DNA from: Planococcus sp. ISL-109
GTDB taxonomy: Bacteria; Bacillota; Bacilli; Bacillales_A; Planococcaceae
Assembly (NCBI RefSeq): GCF_018613655.1
Contig: NZ_JAGGPW010000016.1
Span: 1 to 56,652, forward strand
Direction of reading: 5' to 3'
DNA length: 56,652 nucleotides
The first letter of the stretch is position 1. The number at the start of each line of letters is the position of its first letter. Positions 27,819 to 36,023 of the stretch are shown in pieces. The notes below the pieces were generated by a model that did not search any database, was not told where the DNA came from, and saw nothing but the letters and a program-made list of their open reading frames with translations. A program made the translations under genes and the position numbers.

Positions 27819-28652
27819 ATGAAAAAAATTACAGCTCTTTTTGCAACAGCCGGCTTAGCTACTCTACTCACAGCCTGCGGAGGCGACGACTCTGCCGGCG
27901 AAACAACAACCGTCACGCTCGGCATCAGCGGTTCGGATACGACTATCTGGGATTATGTCGGCGACAAAGCCGCTGAAGAAGGCATCGAACTCGACATCAT
28001 CACGTTCTCGGATTATGTGGCGCCGAATTTGGCACTCGCTGAAGGTGAACTCGATTTGAACGCATTCCAAACAATTTCTTATTTCGATGAATTCGTGGCA
28101 GAGCATAATGTCGACATCGTGCCGATCGGCTCTACCGTCATTGCACCGATGGGCTTGTATTCCGAAAAATACGAATCGATCGACGACCTTCCGGAGGGCG
28201 CTCAAATCGCAATGCCGAACGAAGCGACCAATATGGGCCGCGCCTTGCTGCTATTGGATGAAGCAGGACTCATCACCTTGTCCGAGGATGCCGGTTTGAC
28301 CGGGACGGCTGAACATATCGTCGACAACCCGAAAAACATTGAAATCATGCCGATGACTTCCGGCCACACACCGCGCGCTATGGCTGATGTCGAAGCTTCC
28401 ATCATCAATAACGGCGTTGCAATCGATGCCGGATTGAATCCATCGGAAGACCCGATTGCACGCGAAAGCGATACCGCTAAACCTTACATTAATTTAATTG
28501 CCGCACAAGCCGGCCAGGAAGATAACGAAGCGTTCCAGCGCATCGTCGAACTGTATCAGGAAGATGATACCGCTGAATTTGTCGTCGAATACTCAAAAGG
28601 TGCACAAATCCCAACTTTCGTATCCGTTGAAGAATTAGTCGATTATCAGTGA
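27819..28652 (+). CDS. metQ: Methionine-binding lipoprotein MetQ
   Basis: 277 residues from MKKITALFATAG, with GGAGG eight bases upstream. The signal peptide ends in the lipobox LTAC, so the mature protein is anchored by a lipidated Cys outside the membrane. The NlpA/MetQ body shows DLNAFQTISYFDEFVAEH, PIGSTVIAPMGLYS and IAMPNEATNMGRALLLL. It delivers methionine, and perhaps related thioethers, to MetI/MetN. Confidence 0.94.
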   Translation: MKKITALFATAGLATLLTACGGDDSAGETTTVTLGISGSDTTIWDYVGDKAAEEGIELDIITFSDYVAPNLALAEGELDLNAFQTISYFDEFVAEHNVDIVPIGSTVIAPMGLYSEKYESIDDLPEGAQIAMPNEATNMGRALLLLDEAGLITLSEDAGLTGTAEHIVDNPKNIEIMPMTSGHTPRAMADVEASIINNGVAIDAGLNPSEDPIARESDTAKPYINLIAAQAGQEDNEAFQRIVELYQEDDTAEFVVEYSKGAQIPTFVSVEELVDYQ

Positions 28653-28672
28653 TCCATTAAGGAGGAATTCAG

Positions 28673-29878
28673 ATGACCATCATTACTGAAGCGCGCGAAA
28701 CGATTACCGAGTCGATTGAAAACAATCGCGCCCAATACTTGCGGATCAGCCATGCCATCCATGAAAATCCAGAAATCGGCAACGAGGAAGTTTTTGCGAG
28801 CGATTTGCTCACCGGTTTGCTTGAAGAAGCCGGCTTCCAAGTTGAAGTGGGCGTCGCGGGCCACCATACCGCATTTTTCGCTAGCAAAAAAAGCAACAAG
28901 CCGGGCCCGACCATCGCGTTTCTCGCTGAATATGACGCTTTGCCGGGAATCGGCCATGCATGCGGCCATAATATTATCGGCACGACAAGTGTCGCAGCAG
29001 CCATCGCACTTAGTAAAACTTTGGATTCCACTGGTGGACGCGTCGTCGTCCTCGGTACTCCTGCAGAAGAAGGCGGTCCAAATGGCAGCGCCAAAGGCAG
29101 TTTCGTCAAACACGGATTGCTCGAAGAGATCGACGCTGCACTGATGCTGCACCCTTCCGGAAATTCTGCGGTCACTGGTCCGTCGCTCGCCGTAGACCCG
29201 CTAAGTTTTCACTTTTACGGAAAACCTGCACACGCTGCCGGGTCTCCGGAAAAAGGCATTAACGCACTGGATGCGGTACTTTTGCTCTTTAACGGCATCA
29301 ACGCCCTGCGCCAGCAATTGCCGGATGACGCACGGGTCCACGGCATCATCACCCACGGAGGTGACGCGCCCAACATCATTCCGGAATTTGCTTCCGCCCG
29401 CTTTTACATCCGCGGCAATTCATGGAAGAAGACGGCCGATACCGCGGAAAAAGTCCGTGCGATTGCAGAAGGCGCTGCCCTGGCGACCGGTGCCCGCGTC
29501 GAAATCGAGCGCTTCCAAAACGAAGTGAAAGACCTGGTCGTGACTCCAGCACTCGATGAAATCGTCAAAGCGGAACTCGAAACGCTCGGCGAAGAAGTTG
29601 CCGCGTCGCGCATTTCTGGACTCGGCTCCACCGATGCTGGCAACATCAGCTACGAAGTCCCGACAGCACATGGCTACATCAAGATCGGTCCTGAAAGCTT
29701 GATCGCCCATACCGAAGAGTTCCGCGAAGCGGCCCGTTCAAAAGCAGGCAACGAGGCATTGATCAAAGGTGCAAAAGCTCTGGCGAACACCGGCTACCGC
29801 CTGCTGACGGAAGCTTCTTTACTCGAACAAGTCAAACAAGCCCACCAGCAAGCTTTATCAGCCAAACAGCAAGACTAA
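28673..29878 (+). CDS. M20 family amidohydrolase/aminoacylase
   Basis: 401 residues. Metal-ligand motifs are EYDALPGIGHACGHN and GTPAEEGGPNGSAK, with a late His in SLIAHTEEF. The dimerisation domain begins at FHFYGKPAHAAGSPEKG. This is the AbgB/YxeP-like M20D group, which removes acyl groups from amino acids. It is the fourth gene behind the SAM riboswitch, 20 bases after metQ. An N-acyl-methionine or other N-acylated sulfur amino acid imported by MetNIQ is therefore a reasonable but unproven substrate. Confidence 0.87.
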   Translation: MTIITEARETITESIENNRAQYLRISHAIHENPEIGNEEVFASDLLTGLLEEAGFQVEVGVAGHHTAFFASKKSNKPGPTIAFLAEYDALPGIGHACGHNIIGTTSVAAAIALSKTLDSTGGRVVVLGTPAEEGGPNGSAKGSFVKHGLLEEIDAALMLHPSGNSAVTGPSLAVDPLSFHFYGKPAHAAGSPEKGINALDAVLLLFNGINALRQQLPDDARVHGIITHGGDAPNIIPEFASARFYIRGNSWKKTADTAEKVRAIAEGAALATGARVEIERFQNEVKDLVVTPALDEIVKAELETLGEEVAASRISGLGSTDAGNISYEVPTAHGYIKIGPESLIAHTEEFREAARSKAGNEALIKGAKALANTGYRLLTEASLLEQVKQAHQQALSAKQQD

Positions 29879-29879
29879 C

Positions 29880-29907
29880 AAAAACAGTGCCCCGGCGCTG
29901 TTTTTTC
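29880..29907 (+). terminator. Terminator of the metNIQ operon
   Basis: AACAGTGCC-cc-GGCGCTGTT followed by TTTTTC; one G-T pair in the stem. Confidence 0.8.
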
Positions 29908-29965
29908 TATGTATTCCGAATTTCATGGTAAAATTGAAGCATTACATATTATAGGAGGCTTTATA

Positions 29966-31183
29966 ATGATCGAAACTTTGATCGAACGATTGGTCCGTTA
30001 CGCGAAAATCGACACGCAATCTGATTTTGAAAATGAAGCAACCCCCTCTACTCCGGGGCAATGGGATTTAGTGAAAGAACTGGAAAAAGAAATGAAAGCA
30101 ATCGGGCTTGAGGAAGTTGAAGTGGACGGACACGGTTACCTATTCGGCACCTTGCCGGCTACGACGGAAGAAACACGTCCCGTCATCGGCTTTTTGGCGC
30201 ATGTCGATACCGCCACCGACTTTACTGGGAAAGACGTCAATCCGCAGCGCATCGAAAACTACGATGGCAAAGACATTGCTCTTAATGATAAAGTGACGAT
30301 GAAAACCGCTGATTTCCCAGCATTGCACAATTACATCGCTCACACCTTGATCACGACGGACGGCATGACCCTGCTAGGCGCCGATAACAAAGCCGGCATC
30401 GCGGAAATCATGACAGCGATGGAATATTTGATCCAGCACCCGGAAATCGAGCACGGCAAAATCCGCGTCGGCTTTACACCGGATGAAGAAATTGGGCGCG
30501 GCCCGCATAAATTCGATGTCGCCCGTTTTGGCGCCGATTATGCGTATACAATGGACGGCGGCCCATTAGGCGAGCTGCAATACGAAAGCTTTAATGCGGC
30601 GATGGGTAAATTGACTGTCCACGGAACGAGCGTCCACCCTGGTTCTGCAAAAGACAAGATGGTCAATGCCATCACTCTTGCAATTCGTTTCCAAGCCGAA
30701 ATGCCTCAAGATGCGGTACCGGAAAAGACGGAAGGCTATGAAGGCTTTATCCATTTGAATAATTTCAACGGTTCCGTTGAAGAAGCGGTACTCCAGTATA
30801 TTATCCGTGACTTTGATAAAGAACAGTTCGAAGCGAAAAAGAGCCATATGCAACAAGTCACCATGAAGTTGCAAGAAGAATTCGGTGAAGACGCGATTGA
30901 ACTGGAATTGGACGACCAGTATTACAATATGCGCGAAAAAATCGAACCGGTGATGGAAATTGTCGATCAGGCAGAACGAGCGATCCAATCGCTGGGCATC
31001 CAAGCGGACATTCTCCCGGTGCGCGGCGGGACGGACGGTTCCCAATTGTCGTATATGGGCTTGCCGACACCGAATATCTTTACCGGCGGCGAAAACTATC
31101 ACGGCAAATTCGAATTCATTTCCGCACAGAACATGGAAAAAGCGACACAAGTGATCATCGAGGTGGCAAAAACAGCAAAATAG
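29966..31183 (+). CDS. pepT: Peptidase T (tripeptide aminopeptidase)
   Basis: 405 residues from [20 protein letters not shown], with AGGAGG seven bases before the ATG. M20B metal ligands are visible: His in [12 protein letters not shown], Asp in [14 protein letters not shown], Glu-Glu in [14 protein letters not shown] and [11 protein letters not shown]. The C-terminus has [20 protein letters not shown] and the last His ligand in [11 protein letters not shown]. It releases N-terminal residues from tripeptides in the cytoplasm. It stands alone after the metNIQ operon terminator. Confidence 0.95.
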   Translation: MIETLIERLVRYAKIDTQSDFENEATPSTPGQWDLVKELEKEMKAIGLEEVEVDGHGYLFGTLPATTEETRPVIGFLAHVDTATDFTGKDVNPQRIENYDGKDIALNDKVTMKTADFPALHNYIAHTLITTDGMTLLGADNKAGIAEIMTAMEYLIQHPEIEHGKIRVGFTPDEEIGRGPHKFDVARFGADYAYTMDGGPLGELQYESFNAAMGKLTVHGTSVHPGSAKDKMVNAITLAIRFQAEMPQDAVPEKTEGYEGFIHLNNFNGSVEEAVLQYIIRDFDKEQFEAKKSHMQQVTMKLQEEFGEDAIELELDDQYYNMREKIEPVMEIVDQAERAIQSLGIQADILPVRGGTDGSQLSYMGLPTPNIFTGGENYHGKFEFISAQNMEKATQVIIEVAKTAK

Positions 31184-31208
31184 TTTTTCCAACCGTATTT
31201 TCAACTAC

Positions 31209-31253
31209 AAAAGCCCGCTCTCCGCGCAGAAATTTCGCGGAGAGCGGGCTTTT
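31209..31253. terminator. Strong bidirectional terminator
   Basis: An 18-base perfect stem AAAAGCCCGCTCTCCGCG with its complement around a 9-base loop. It is shared by pepT (plus) and lipA (minus). Confidence 0.93.
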
Positions 31254-31260
31254 GCTATTG

Positions 31261-32205
31261 TTAAAAATCAATTTGATCGAGTTTTTCGCCAGCCGATTCG
31301 TAGCCTTTCATATACTTGATGCGCCGCTGCACAGCGGTTTCGCTTACTTGTTCATCGGCGTGGTACGACGAGCGCACCATCGGCCCTGATTCGCAATGCT
31401 TGAAGCCTTTCGAGAGTGCGATTTCCTTCAGCTCGGCGAACTCATCCGGGTGGTAATAGCGGTCCACATCCAAATGCTTGAGCGTCGGCTGCAAATACTG
31501 GCCAATCGTCATGATGTCGACTTTGTGCGCCAATAAATCGTCCATCGCCTGCAGGATTTCTTCCTTTGTTTCCCCGAGCCCGACCATGATGCTCGACTTG
31601 GTCGGCACATGCGGCGCGATTTCCTTGACGCGCAGCAACAGTTCCAATGACCGATCATACGTCGCTTTCGCTCTGACACGTTTCGTTAAACGGCGGACTG
31701 TCTCAATATTGTGGTTGAAAATATCCGGTTCACTGGACATCAACATGTGCAGGCTTTCGTAATCACCTTTCATATCGGACGGCAGGATTTCGACCGTTGT
31801 GGCCGGCATTTTCCGGTGGATTGCACGGACCGTTTCGGCAAACACCGCAGCACCGCCATCCTTTAAATCATCGCGCGCGACCGCTGTGACGACGACATGC
31901 TTCAAGTTCATGATTTCCGTCGACTCCGCTACGCGCTCTGGCTCGCCCCAATCCAATTCGTTCGGTACGCCTGTTTTGACGGCGCAGAAACGGCAAGCCC
32001 GCGTGCATGTATCGCCTAGGATCATAAAGGTGGCCGTGCGCCGCTCACTCCAGCATTCATGGATATTCGGGCATTTGGCCTCTTCGCATACCGTATTCAA
32101 GTTCTTTTCACGCATCAGTTTCTTCATGTCATTATAGGTTTCGTTCGTGTTCAATTTCACTTTCAACCAGTCGGGTTTCCGTTCTCGCTGTTTCGCTTTC
32201 GTCAT
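31261..32205 (-). CDS. lipA: Lipoyl synthase LipA
   Basis: 314 residues from [13 protein letters not shown], with GGGGAG upstream. The ATG overlaps the lipM stop as ATGA. The auxiliary cluster cysteines are [12 protein letters not shown] and the radical SAM cluster is CTRACRFC. The C-terminal Ser block is [13 protein letters not shown]. It inserts two sulfurs into octanoyl groups on GcvH or E2 proteins to make lipoate. The pairing with lipM gives both steps of lipoate assembly in one transcript. Confidence 0.96.
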   Translation of the reverse strand: MTKAKQRERKPDWLKVKLNTNETYNDMKKLMREKNLNTVCEEAKCPNIHECWSERRTATFMILGDTCTRACRFCAVKTGVPNELDWGEPERVAESTEIMNLKHVVVTAVARDDLKDGGAAVFAETVRAIHRKMPATTVEILPSDMKGDYESLHMLMSSEPDIFNHNIETVRRLTKRVRAKATYDRSLELLLRVKEIAPHVPTKSSIMVGLGETKEEILQAMDDLLAHKVDIMTIGQYLQPTLKHLDVDRYYHPDEFAELKEIALSKGFKHCESGPMVRSSYHADEQVSETAVQRRIKYMKGYESAGEKLDQIDF

Positions 32206-33038
32206 CGCATAAGCTCCCCTTTCTCTTCTCGTCGATAGTTCCATTCTTCACTCGCATATTTCGCTTCCAGTAAACGTACTTCTTCGAGCAGTTCAGTCGG
32301 GGGTTCGAATTTCTCCAATCGGATATTAAGCCCTGTCTCGAAACCGCTTTTAAACGCTGCCTGCACCTTGTTGAAGTCTGCTGGCTCTTCCACTAAGTCA
32401 TTGATCGCTACTGCGCGTTTGCGGAACGCGTTGCGCGCTCTTTCCTTCACCGCTCTACTCGGATAAACAAACAGTTCAAACAAGATGGCTTCATCGAGCG
32501 AGAGCGGAATCGAACCATGCTGCAAAATGATTCCTTGTTTCCGTGTCTGTGCACTGCCCGCCGCTTTTTTGCCTGCTACAGTCAGCTCATGCCACGAAGG
32601 CTCTTCAAAGCACACTGCAGAAGACTCTTTTTGCCGCTTCGTCTCAGCCGCGAGTTCTGCATGGATCCCTAAGTTCCGGTAGCCTTCGAGCAATCCGCGC
32701 GAAATGACCAAATATGCTTCTTTCACCGATTTCGGCATGGATGGATGATGCTCTGGAATCACGACACTATACGTCAATTCCTGATCATGCAGCACAGCTT
32801 TTCCCCCGGTCTGTCTTCTGACTAACGGTATGCCTAAGTTCGCTGCCGCTTCGAGATCAATGCTGCCGTTCAGTTTCTGAAAAAAGCCGACTGAAATTCC
32901 AGCCGGTGCCCAACTGTAAAACCTGAGGACGGGTGGCATACCGGTTTTGCGCTGCCAATTCATCATCGCTTCGTCCATCGCCATATTATAAGCCGGTGTA
33001 CAGGGTCCTGATTCGATATAGCTCCATGTTTCCTCCAA
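32202..33038 (-). CDS. lipM: Octanoyl-[ACP]:protein octanoyltransferase LipM
   Basis: 278 residues from a TTG start ([20 protein letters not shown]); AAAGGAG lies nine bases upstream and the length equals B. subtilis LipM. The open frame extends 15 codons further, into the riboswitch side. Motifs: [54 protein letters not shown] and the likely acyl-thioester Cys in [14 protein letters not shown]. It moves octanoate from ACP to GcvH for lipoate synthesis. It is the first gene behind a TPP riboswitch, which is unusual for this family. Confidence 0.9.
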   Translation of the reverse strand: MEETWSYIESGPCTPAYNMAMDEAMMNWQRKTGMPPVLRFYSWAPAGISVGFFQKLNGSIDLEAAANLGIPLVRRQTGGKAVLHDQELTYSVVIPEHHPSMPKSVKEAYLVISRGLLEGYRNLGIHAELAAETKRQKESSAVCFEEPSWHELTVAGKKAAGSAQTRKQGIILQHGSIPLSLDEAILFELFVYPSRAVKERARNAFRKRAVAINDLVEEPADFNKVQAAFKSGFETGLNIRLEKFEPPTELLEEVRLLEAKYASEEWNYRREEKGELMR

Positions 33039-33080
33039 ATGTCTCGTCTCCTTTCCGCTTATGTGTGACTTCCAGCGCCA

Positions 33081-33120
33081 CAAAAAACACCGCTTTCCCC
33101 ATGGGAAAGCGGTGTATGCA
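33081..33120 (-). terminator. Expression-platform terminator of the TPP riboswitch
   Basis: Stem ACACCGCTTTCC / GGAAAGCGGTGT followed on the minus strand by TTTTTTG. The upstream GGTGCGTATGC can pair with GCATACACC and so compete with the terminator arm. That gives an antiterminator. Confidence 0.88.
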
Positions 33121-33130
33121 GACAGATAGA

Positions 33131-33236
33131 AGCATACGCACCACTTCCCTCCGCTGGCATGGTCCAGTTCAGGTTCAGAGGGTTCGAGCTTTGCTCATCT
33201 CAGCCAGTCAATTCCGGCTCCCCTAGTAGTCAGCTA
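33131..33236 (-). ncRNA. TPP riboswitch (THI element) in the lipM-lipA leader
   Basis: Minus-strand blocks ACTACTAGGGGAGCC, GGCTGAGATGAGC, ACCCTCTGAACCTGAACTGG, ATGCCAGCG and GAGGGAAGT are the conserved THI-box parts in order. A terminator and then the lipM ribosome binding site follow with no thiamine gene between. TPP binding would be expected to switch transcription off. Confidence 0.95.
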
Positions 33237-33332
33237 TGTATTATTCTTTTTGAGCTTACCATTCCCTTGAAGAAATCTCAATATACAAAATAGTATTTTT
33301 TCACTTTTAATTTTTTTCTGAACATCCGCAAA

Positions 33333-33380
33333 CAAAAAAGCAGCTTCGTGATCCCCGTGGAGGATGACTAAAGCTGCTTT
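33333..33380 (-). terminator. Terminator after the STAS-domain gene
   Basis: AAAGCAGCTT paired with AAGCTGCTTT across about 26 bases; T run on the minus strand. Confidence 0.75.
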
Positions 33381-33382
33381 GG

Positions 33383-34402
33383 CTAAACGATCGTTCTGCC
33401 GTTTTGAGCTAAGGCAAAATGAATGCCGTGTTGAAGTGTGCGGAAACATTGACTGCCTGAAAGATCGACACCTGTTTCTGTAATGGTCATGCTCATATGC
33501 GGTGAGATGCCAACCAGCAAGGTTTCGGTTCCAATAAGGGATGCAGTTGCTGCCAGTTTTTCGATGAGCATCGCTGCGTGCTGATTGAAATTTTCATTCA
33601 GCCCTGTCAAATCGAGCAGCAGGTATTTCGCTTTATGCCTCGGTAGATTTTCGAGTGTCTTGATCAACAGCTCTTCAGCCCGCGCTTCATCGTAACGGCC
33701 CAAAAGCGGCACAACCACAATACCTTCCAGCACCGGGATAAGCGGCGATGAAATTTCCTGGATCATGTCATGGAGGTCGGCCGTTTTTTCATCTACAAGC
33801 TGCTCAAGTTCGCGGATCTTTTCCGCTTCCTTGCGCCGTGCCAGTGAATGGATGTTTTTCTCAATCGTCTGATCCGACGGGAAATAACGGATCAGGCTCT
33901 CATCATAGCCTTCGATTTGGTAATGAACCACTTTATACCAAATGCTGCGTTCGAGTAGTGAACTGAAAATGCCCGCATAATGCGCCGGCAAAAAGCTGCC
34001 GCCTACCTTTTTTTCTTGCGCGACATTAATTTGATGTTCCCAGCTGTTTTTCAAAGCAACTTCCAACGTACCTGCTCCAACATCCAGATTGTGGATCTTT
34101 GCTAATCCCCATCCGGCCGATGCATATGTATTGGTGATGAGTTCAGCCGCTTTAAGAACTGAAATCCCGCCCGCTTTATGGAAATAATCCCCGACAACTT
34201 GCCCTTGGCGGAAACCGGTCGTCTCCAACACAACTGCTGCTGCTTCCTCGCCAGATATTTCTTCGATGGAGTCAAAAAACATTTTCATGGCAGTTGAGGT
34301 CCAAAACAACACTGAATCCCGTCCTTCAAACAGGAAACGCCCTTCCGAAAGATCCCATTCGAAACTTAAACCGCCTACTGTCATTTTTGATTGTTGCGCC
34401 AT
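33383..34402 (-). CDS. RsbR-like STAS-domain protein with V4R-like sensor region
   Basis: 339 residues from MAQQSKMTVGGLSFEW, with AAGGAGAG upstream. Residues about 1-195 form a sensor-like region whose centre (GGSFLPAHYAGIFSSLLERS) recalls V4R domains. A coiled coil (KEAEKIRELEQLVDEKTADL) follows. The C-terminal STAS domain (VLEGIVVVPLLGRYDEARAE, LLLDLTGLNENFN) is like RsbR co-antagonists of the stressosome, with Thr at the DLTGL site. It may feed a signal into sigma-B control. The sensor type is uncertain and no RsbS or RsbT is in the window. Confidence 0.75.
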   Translation of the reverse strand: MAQQSKMTVGGLSFEWDLSEGRFLFEGRDSVLFWTSTAMKMFFDSIEEISGEEAAAVVLETTGFRQGQVVGDYFHKAGGISVLKAAELITNTYASAGWGLAKIHNLDVGAGTLEVALKNSWEHQINVAQEKKVGGSFLPAHYAGIFSSLLERSIWYKVVHYQIEGYDESLIRYFPSDQTIEKNIHSLARRKEAEKIRELEQLVDEKTADLHDMIQEISSPLIPVLEGIVVVPLLGRYDEARAEELLIKTLENLPRHKAKYLLLDLTGLNENFNQHAAMLIEKLAATASLIGTETLLVGISPHMSMTITETGVDLSGSQCFRTLQHGIHFALAQNGRTIV

Positions 34403-34475
34403 TGTACAACCACTCTCCTTATTAAATCCCATTAATTAATCATACGATAGCAAGTTTCCACCAGCAAGCTCTAAT

Positions 34476-34501
34476 GTTTTAAAGCACTCCGATTAAGGAA
34501 T
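34476..34501 (+). promoter_or_regulatory. Weak sigma-B-like promoter
   Basis: GTTTTA (34476-34481), 14 bases, AGGAAT (34496-34501), 36 bases before the next gene. Matches are five and four of six. Confidence 0.35.
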
Positions 34502-34536
34502 AGATAGACTAGAACGTTAAAGGAGAGGTGCTAATT

Positions 34537-34758
34537 ATGTCAGAAAAAGACCATTTTAACGAAAAAGACCGTAAAACAAGTGATGCGGCTCCAATGGATA
34601 ACCCCGAGCAAGTTAAGACAGATAAAAAAACCTTACACGAAATGCACGAAGAGGAAATGAACGTCGACGCTATCCCTTTGGAAGACTTGAAGCAGGACAT
34701 GGAAGATGAAGCCAATCCACGCGAGACAAAGGACAGTTCATCAAGCGACGAAAAATAA
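34537..34758 (+). CDS. Small acidic hydrophilic protein, hypothetical
   Basis: 73 residues from MSEKDHFNEKDRKTSDAAP; AAAGGAG is correctly spaced for this ATG, while a GTG nine bases upstream is too close. The composition is dominated by Glu, Asp, Lys and Ser with no hydrophobic core, so it is probably disordered. It lies 46 bases before a PPOX-family stress protein gene and may be co-transcribed with it. No family recognised. Confidence 0.7.
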   Translation: MSEKDHFNEKDRKTSDAAPMDNPEQVKTDKKTLHEMHEEEMNVDAIPLEDLKQDMEDEANPRETKDSSSSDEK

Positions 34759-34804
34759 CCAGATTAAATTTACCTTCGGATAAAAATGCAAAGGAGAGAT
34801 TGCA

Positions 34805-35227
34805 ATGGCACAACAAGAACTAAAAAAAGCTGCACTTCAAATATTAGAGGACAGCATGATTGGAACATTGGCGACGATCAAAGACAATAAGCCGCATTCC
34901 CGTTATATGACTTTCTTCAATGACGAGTTCACTTTGTATACGGCGACCAGTAAGCAAACCCAAAAAGTGGATGAGCTCGAGAAAAACCCGAATGCCCACA
35001 TTTTGCTAGGCTATGAAGGCGAAGGCGAAGGCGACAGTTTTTTGGAAATCGAAGGGCAAATGTCGCTTCGTGATGACCGCGAAATGATCGACAAAGTATG
35101 GACCGAACATCTGCGCGGCTGGTTCGAGGGCCCTGACGACACGAATCTGATCATTCTCGCCATTACACCGTCACGCGTACGTTTAATGAACCGCAAAGGC
35201 AAAGAGCCGCAAACAATCGAATTGTAA
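34805..35227 (+). CDS. Pyridoxamine 5'-phosphate oxidase family protein (general stress protein 26-like)
   Basis: 140 residues. AAAGGAGAG precedes the ATG. The split-barrel flavin fold is suggested by MIGTLATIKDNKPHSRYMTF, LYTATSKQTQKVDELEKNPN and the final VRLMNRKGKEPQTIEL. It resembles B. subtilis YdaG/GS26. It probably binds FMN or F420-like cofactors; the reaction is unknown. Confidence 0.85.
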   Translation: MAQQELKKAALQILEDSMIGTLATIKDNKPHSRYMTFFNDEFTLYTATSKQTQKVDELEKNPNAHILLGYEGEGEGDSFLEIEGQMSLRDDREMIDKVWTEHLRGWFEGPDDTNLIILAITPSRVRLMNRKGKEPQTIEL

Positions 35228-35279
35228 AAAAAGAGCTATCCCAAAAGCCATGAAAATGACTTTTGGTGATAGCTCTTTT
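35228..35279 (+). terminator. Terminator after the PPOX-family gene
   Basis: AAAGAGCTATC..CCAAAAG paired with CTTTTGG..GATAGCTCTTTT around a 12-base loop. Confidence 0.85.
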
Positions 35280-35297
35280 CATATTGAAATAAATCGA

Positions 35298-35363
35298 CTG
35301 ATTGTAATGGAGGTGGCGATTCCAGCCATACCCGCGGATAGCGTCGACCTCCATTACAATCAG
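35298..35363. repeat. 17-base perfect inverted repeat
   Basis: CTGATTGTAATGGAGGT (35298-35314) and ACCTCCATTACAATCAG (35347-35363) enclose 32 bases. It lies between convergent genes, after one terminator already. It has no T run directly at the stem on the minus strand, so a plain terminator is not obvious. Confidence 0.75.
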
Positions 35364-35372
35364 CTGATCTTT

Positions 35373-35807
35373 CTATGTGCGCAATAAATCGCGCAATCCT
35401 TCTTTATTGAATAAGAGATCTTTCAGATTGTACTCATCCAAAACGGATAAATACGCATGCAAGGCTTTACCGAGAACTCCGCGCAGCCCGCAGATCGGAG
35501 AAATGGGACATGTGTTGTGTTCAGAACTGAAGCATTCCACTAATTGAAAATCTTCTTCCATCTGGCGCACGACAGTTCCGATATTGATATTCTCCGGACG
35601 ATCGGCCAAGCGGATGCCCCCACCGCGCCCTCGGACGGTTTCGATAAAGCCGGCTTTACCGAGTTCAAACGTCACTTTCATCAAATGGTTTTTGGATATA
35701 TTGTAAGCATCAGAAATTTCCTGGATAGTTGTCAGTTTATCTTCTTCTTTTGTTCCTAAATAAATCAGCACGCGCAATGAGTAATCCGTATACATCGTTA
35801 ACCTCAT
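35373..35807 (-). CDS. nsrR: Rrf2 family nitric oxide-sensing repressor NsrR
   Basis: 144 residues from MRLTMYTDYSLRVLIYLG, with GAAGGTG upstream. The open frame runs 44 codons further and was trimmed to the family start. The winged helix has TTIQEISDAYNISKNHLMKV and FIETVRGRGGGIRL. The three cluster cysteines are in VECFSSEHNTCPISPICGLR, ligands for a [4Fe-4S] cluster that NO destroys. It is divergent from the flavohemoglobin gene, whose promoter carries an NsrR box. Confidence 0.92.
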   Translation of the reverse strand: MRLTMYTDYSLRVLIYLGTKEEDKLTTIQEISDAYNISKNHLMKVTFELGKAGFIETVRGRGGGIRLADRPENINIGTVVRQMEEDFQLVECFSSEHNTCPISPICGLRGVLGKALHAYLSVLDEYNLKDLLFNKEGLRDLLRT

Positions 35808-35945
35808 CAGTTTCACCTTCCCTGCACGTTCATTATACTTGCCGCCCAAGTTTCTGGAAAGGAAACGCATTCGGAAGGATATCGGCATTTCAACAGGAAA
35901 CTCCATGTGTGACTTTTCTGTGAAAGAAAATGTGTCCAAATTTTA

Positions 35946-35968
35946 AAGATGTATTTTAAATATATCTT
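35946..35968. promoter_or_regulatory. NsrR operator upstream of hmp
   Basis: AAGATGTATTT-T-AAATATATCTT is a near-perfect dyad matching the known NsrR site (AAGATGYATTT..AAATRCATCTT). It overlaps the expected -35 region. The -10 TATAGT follows at 35986-35991. Confidence 0.85.
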
Positions 35969-36023
35969 TAAATCATTATCCATTGTATAGTAAGACTATA
36001 GAAAACAAAAGGAGAGATTGACT

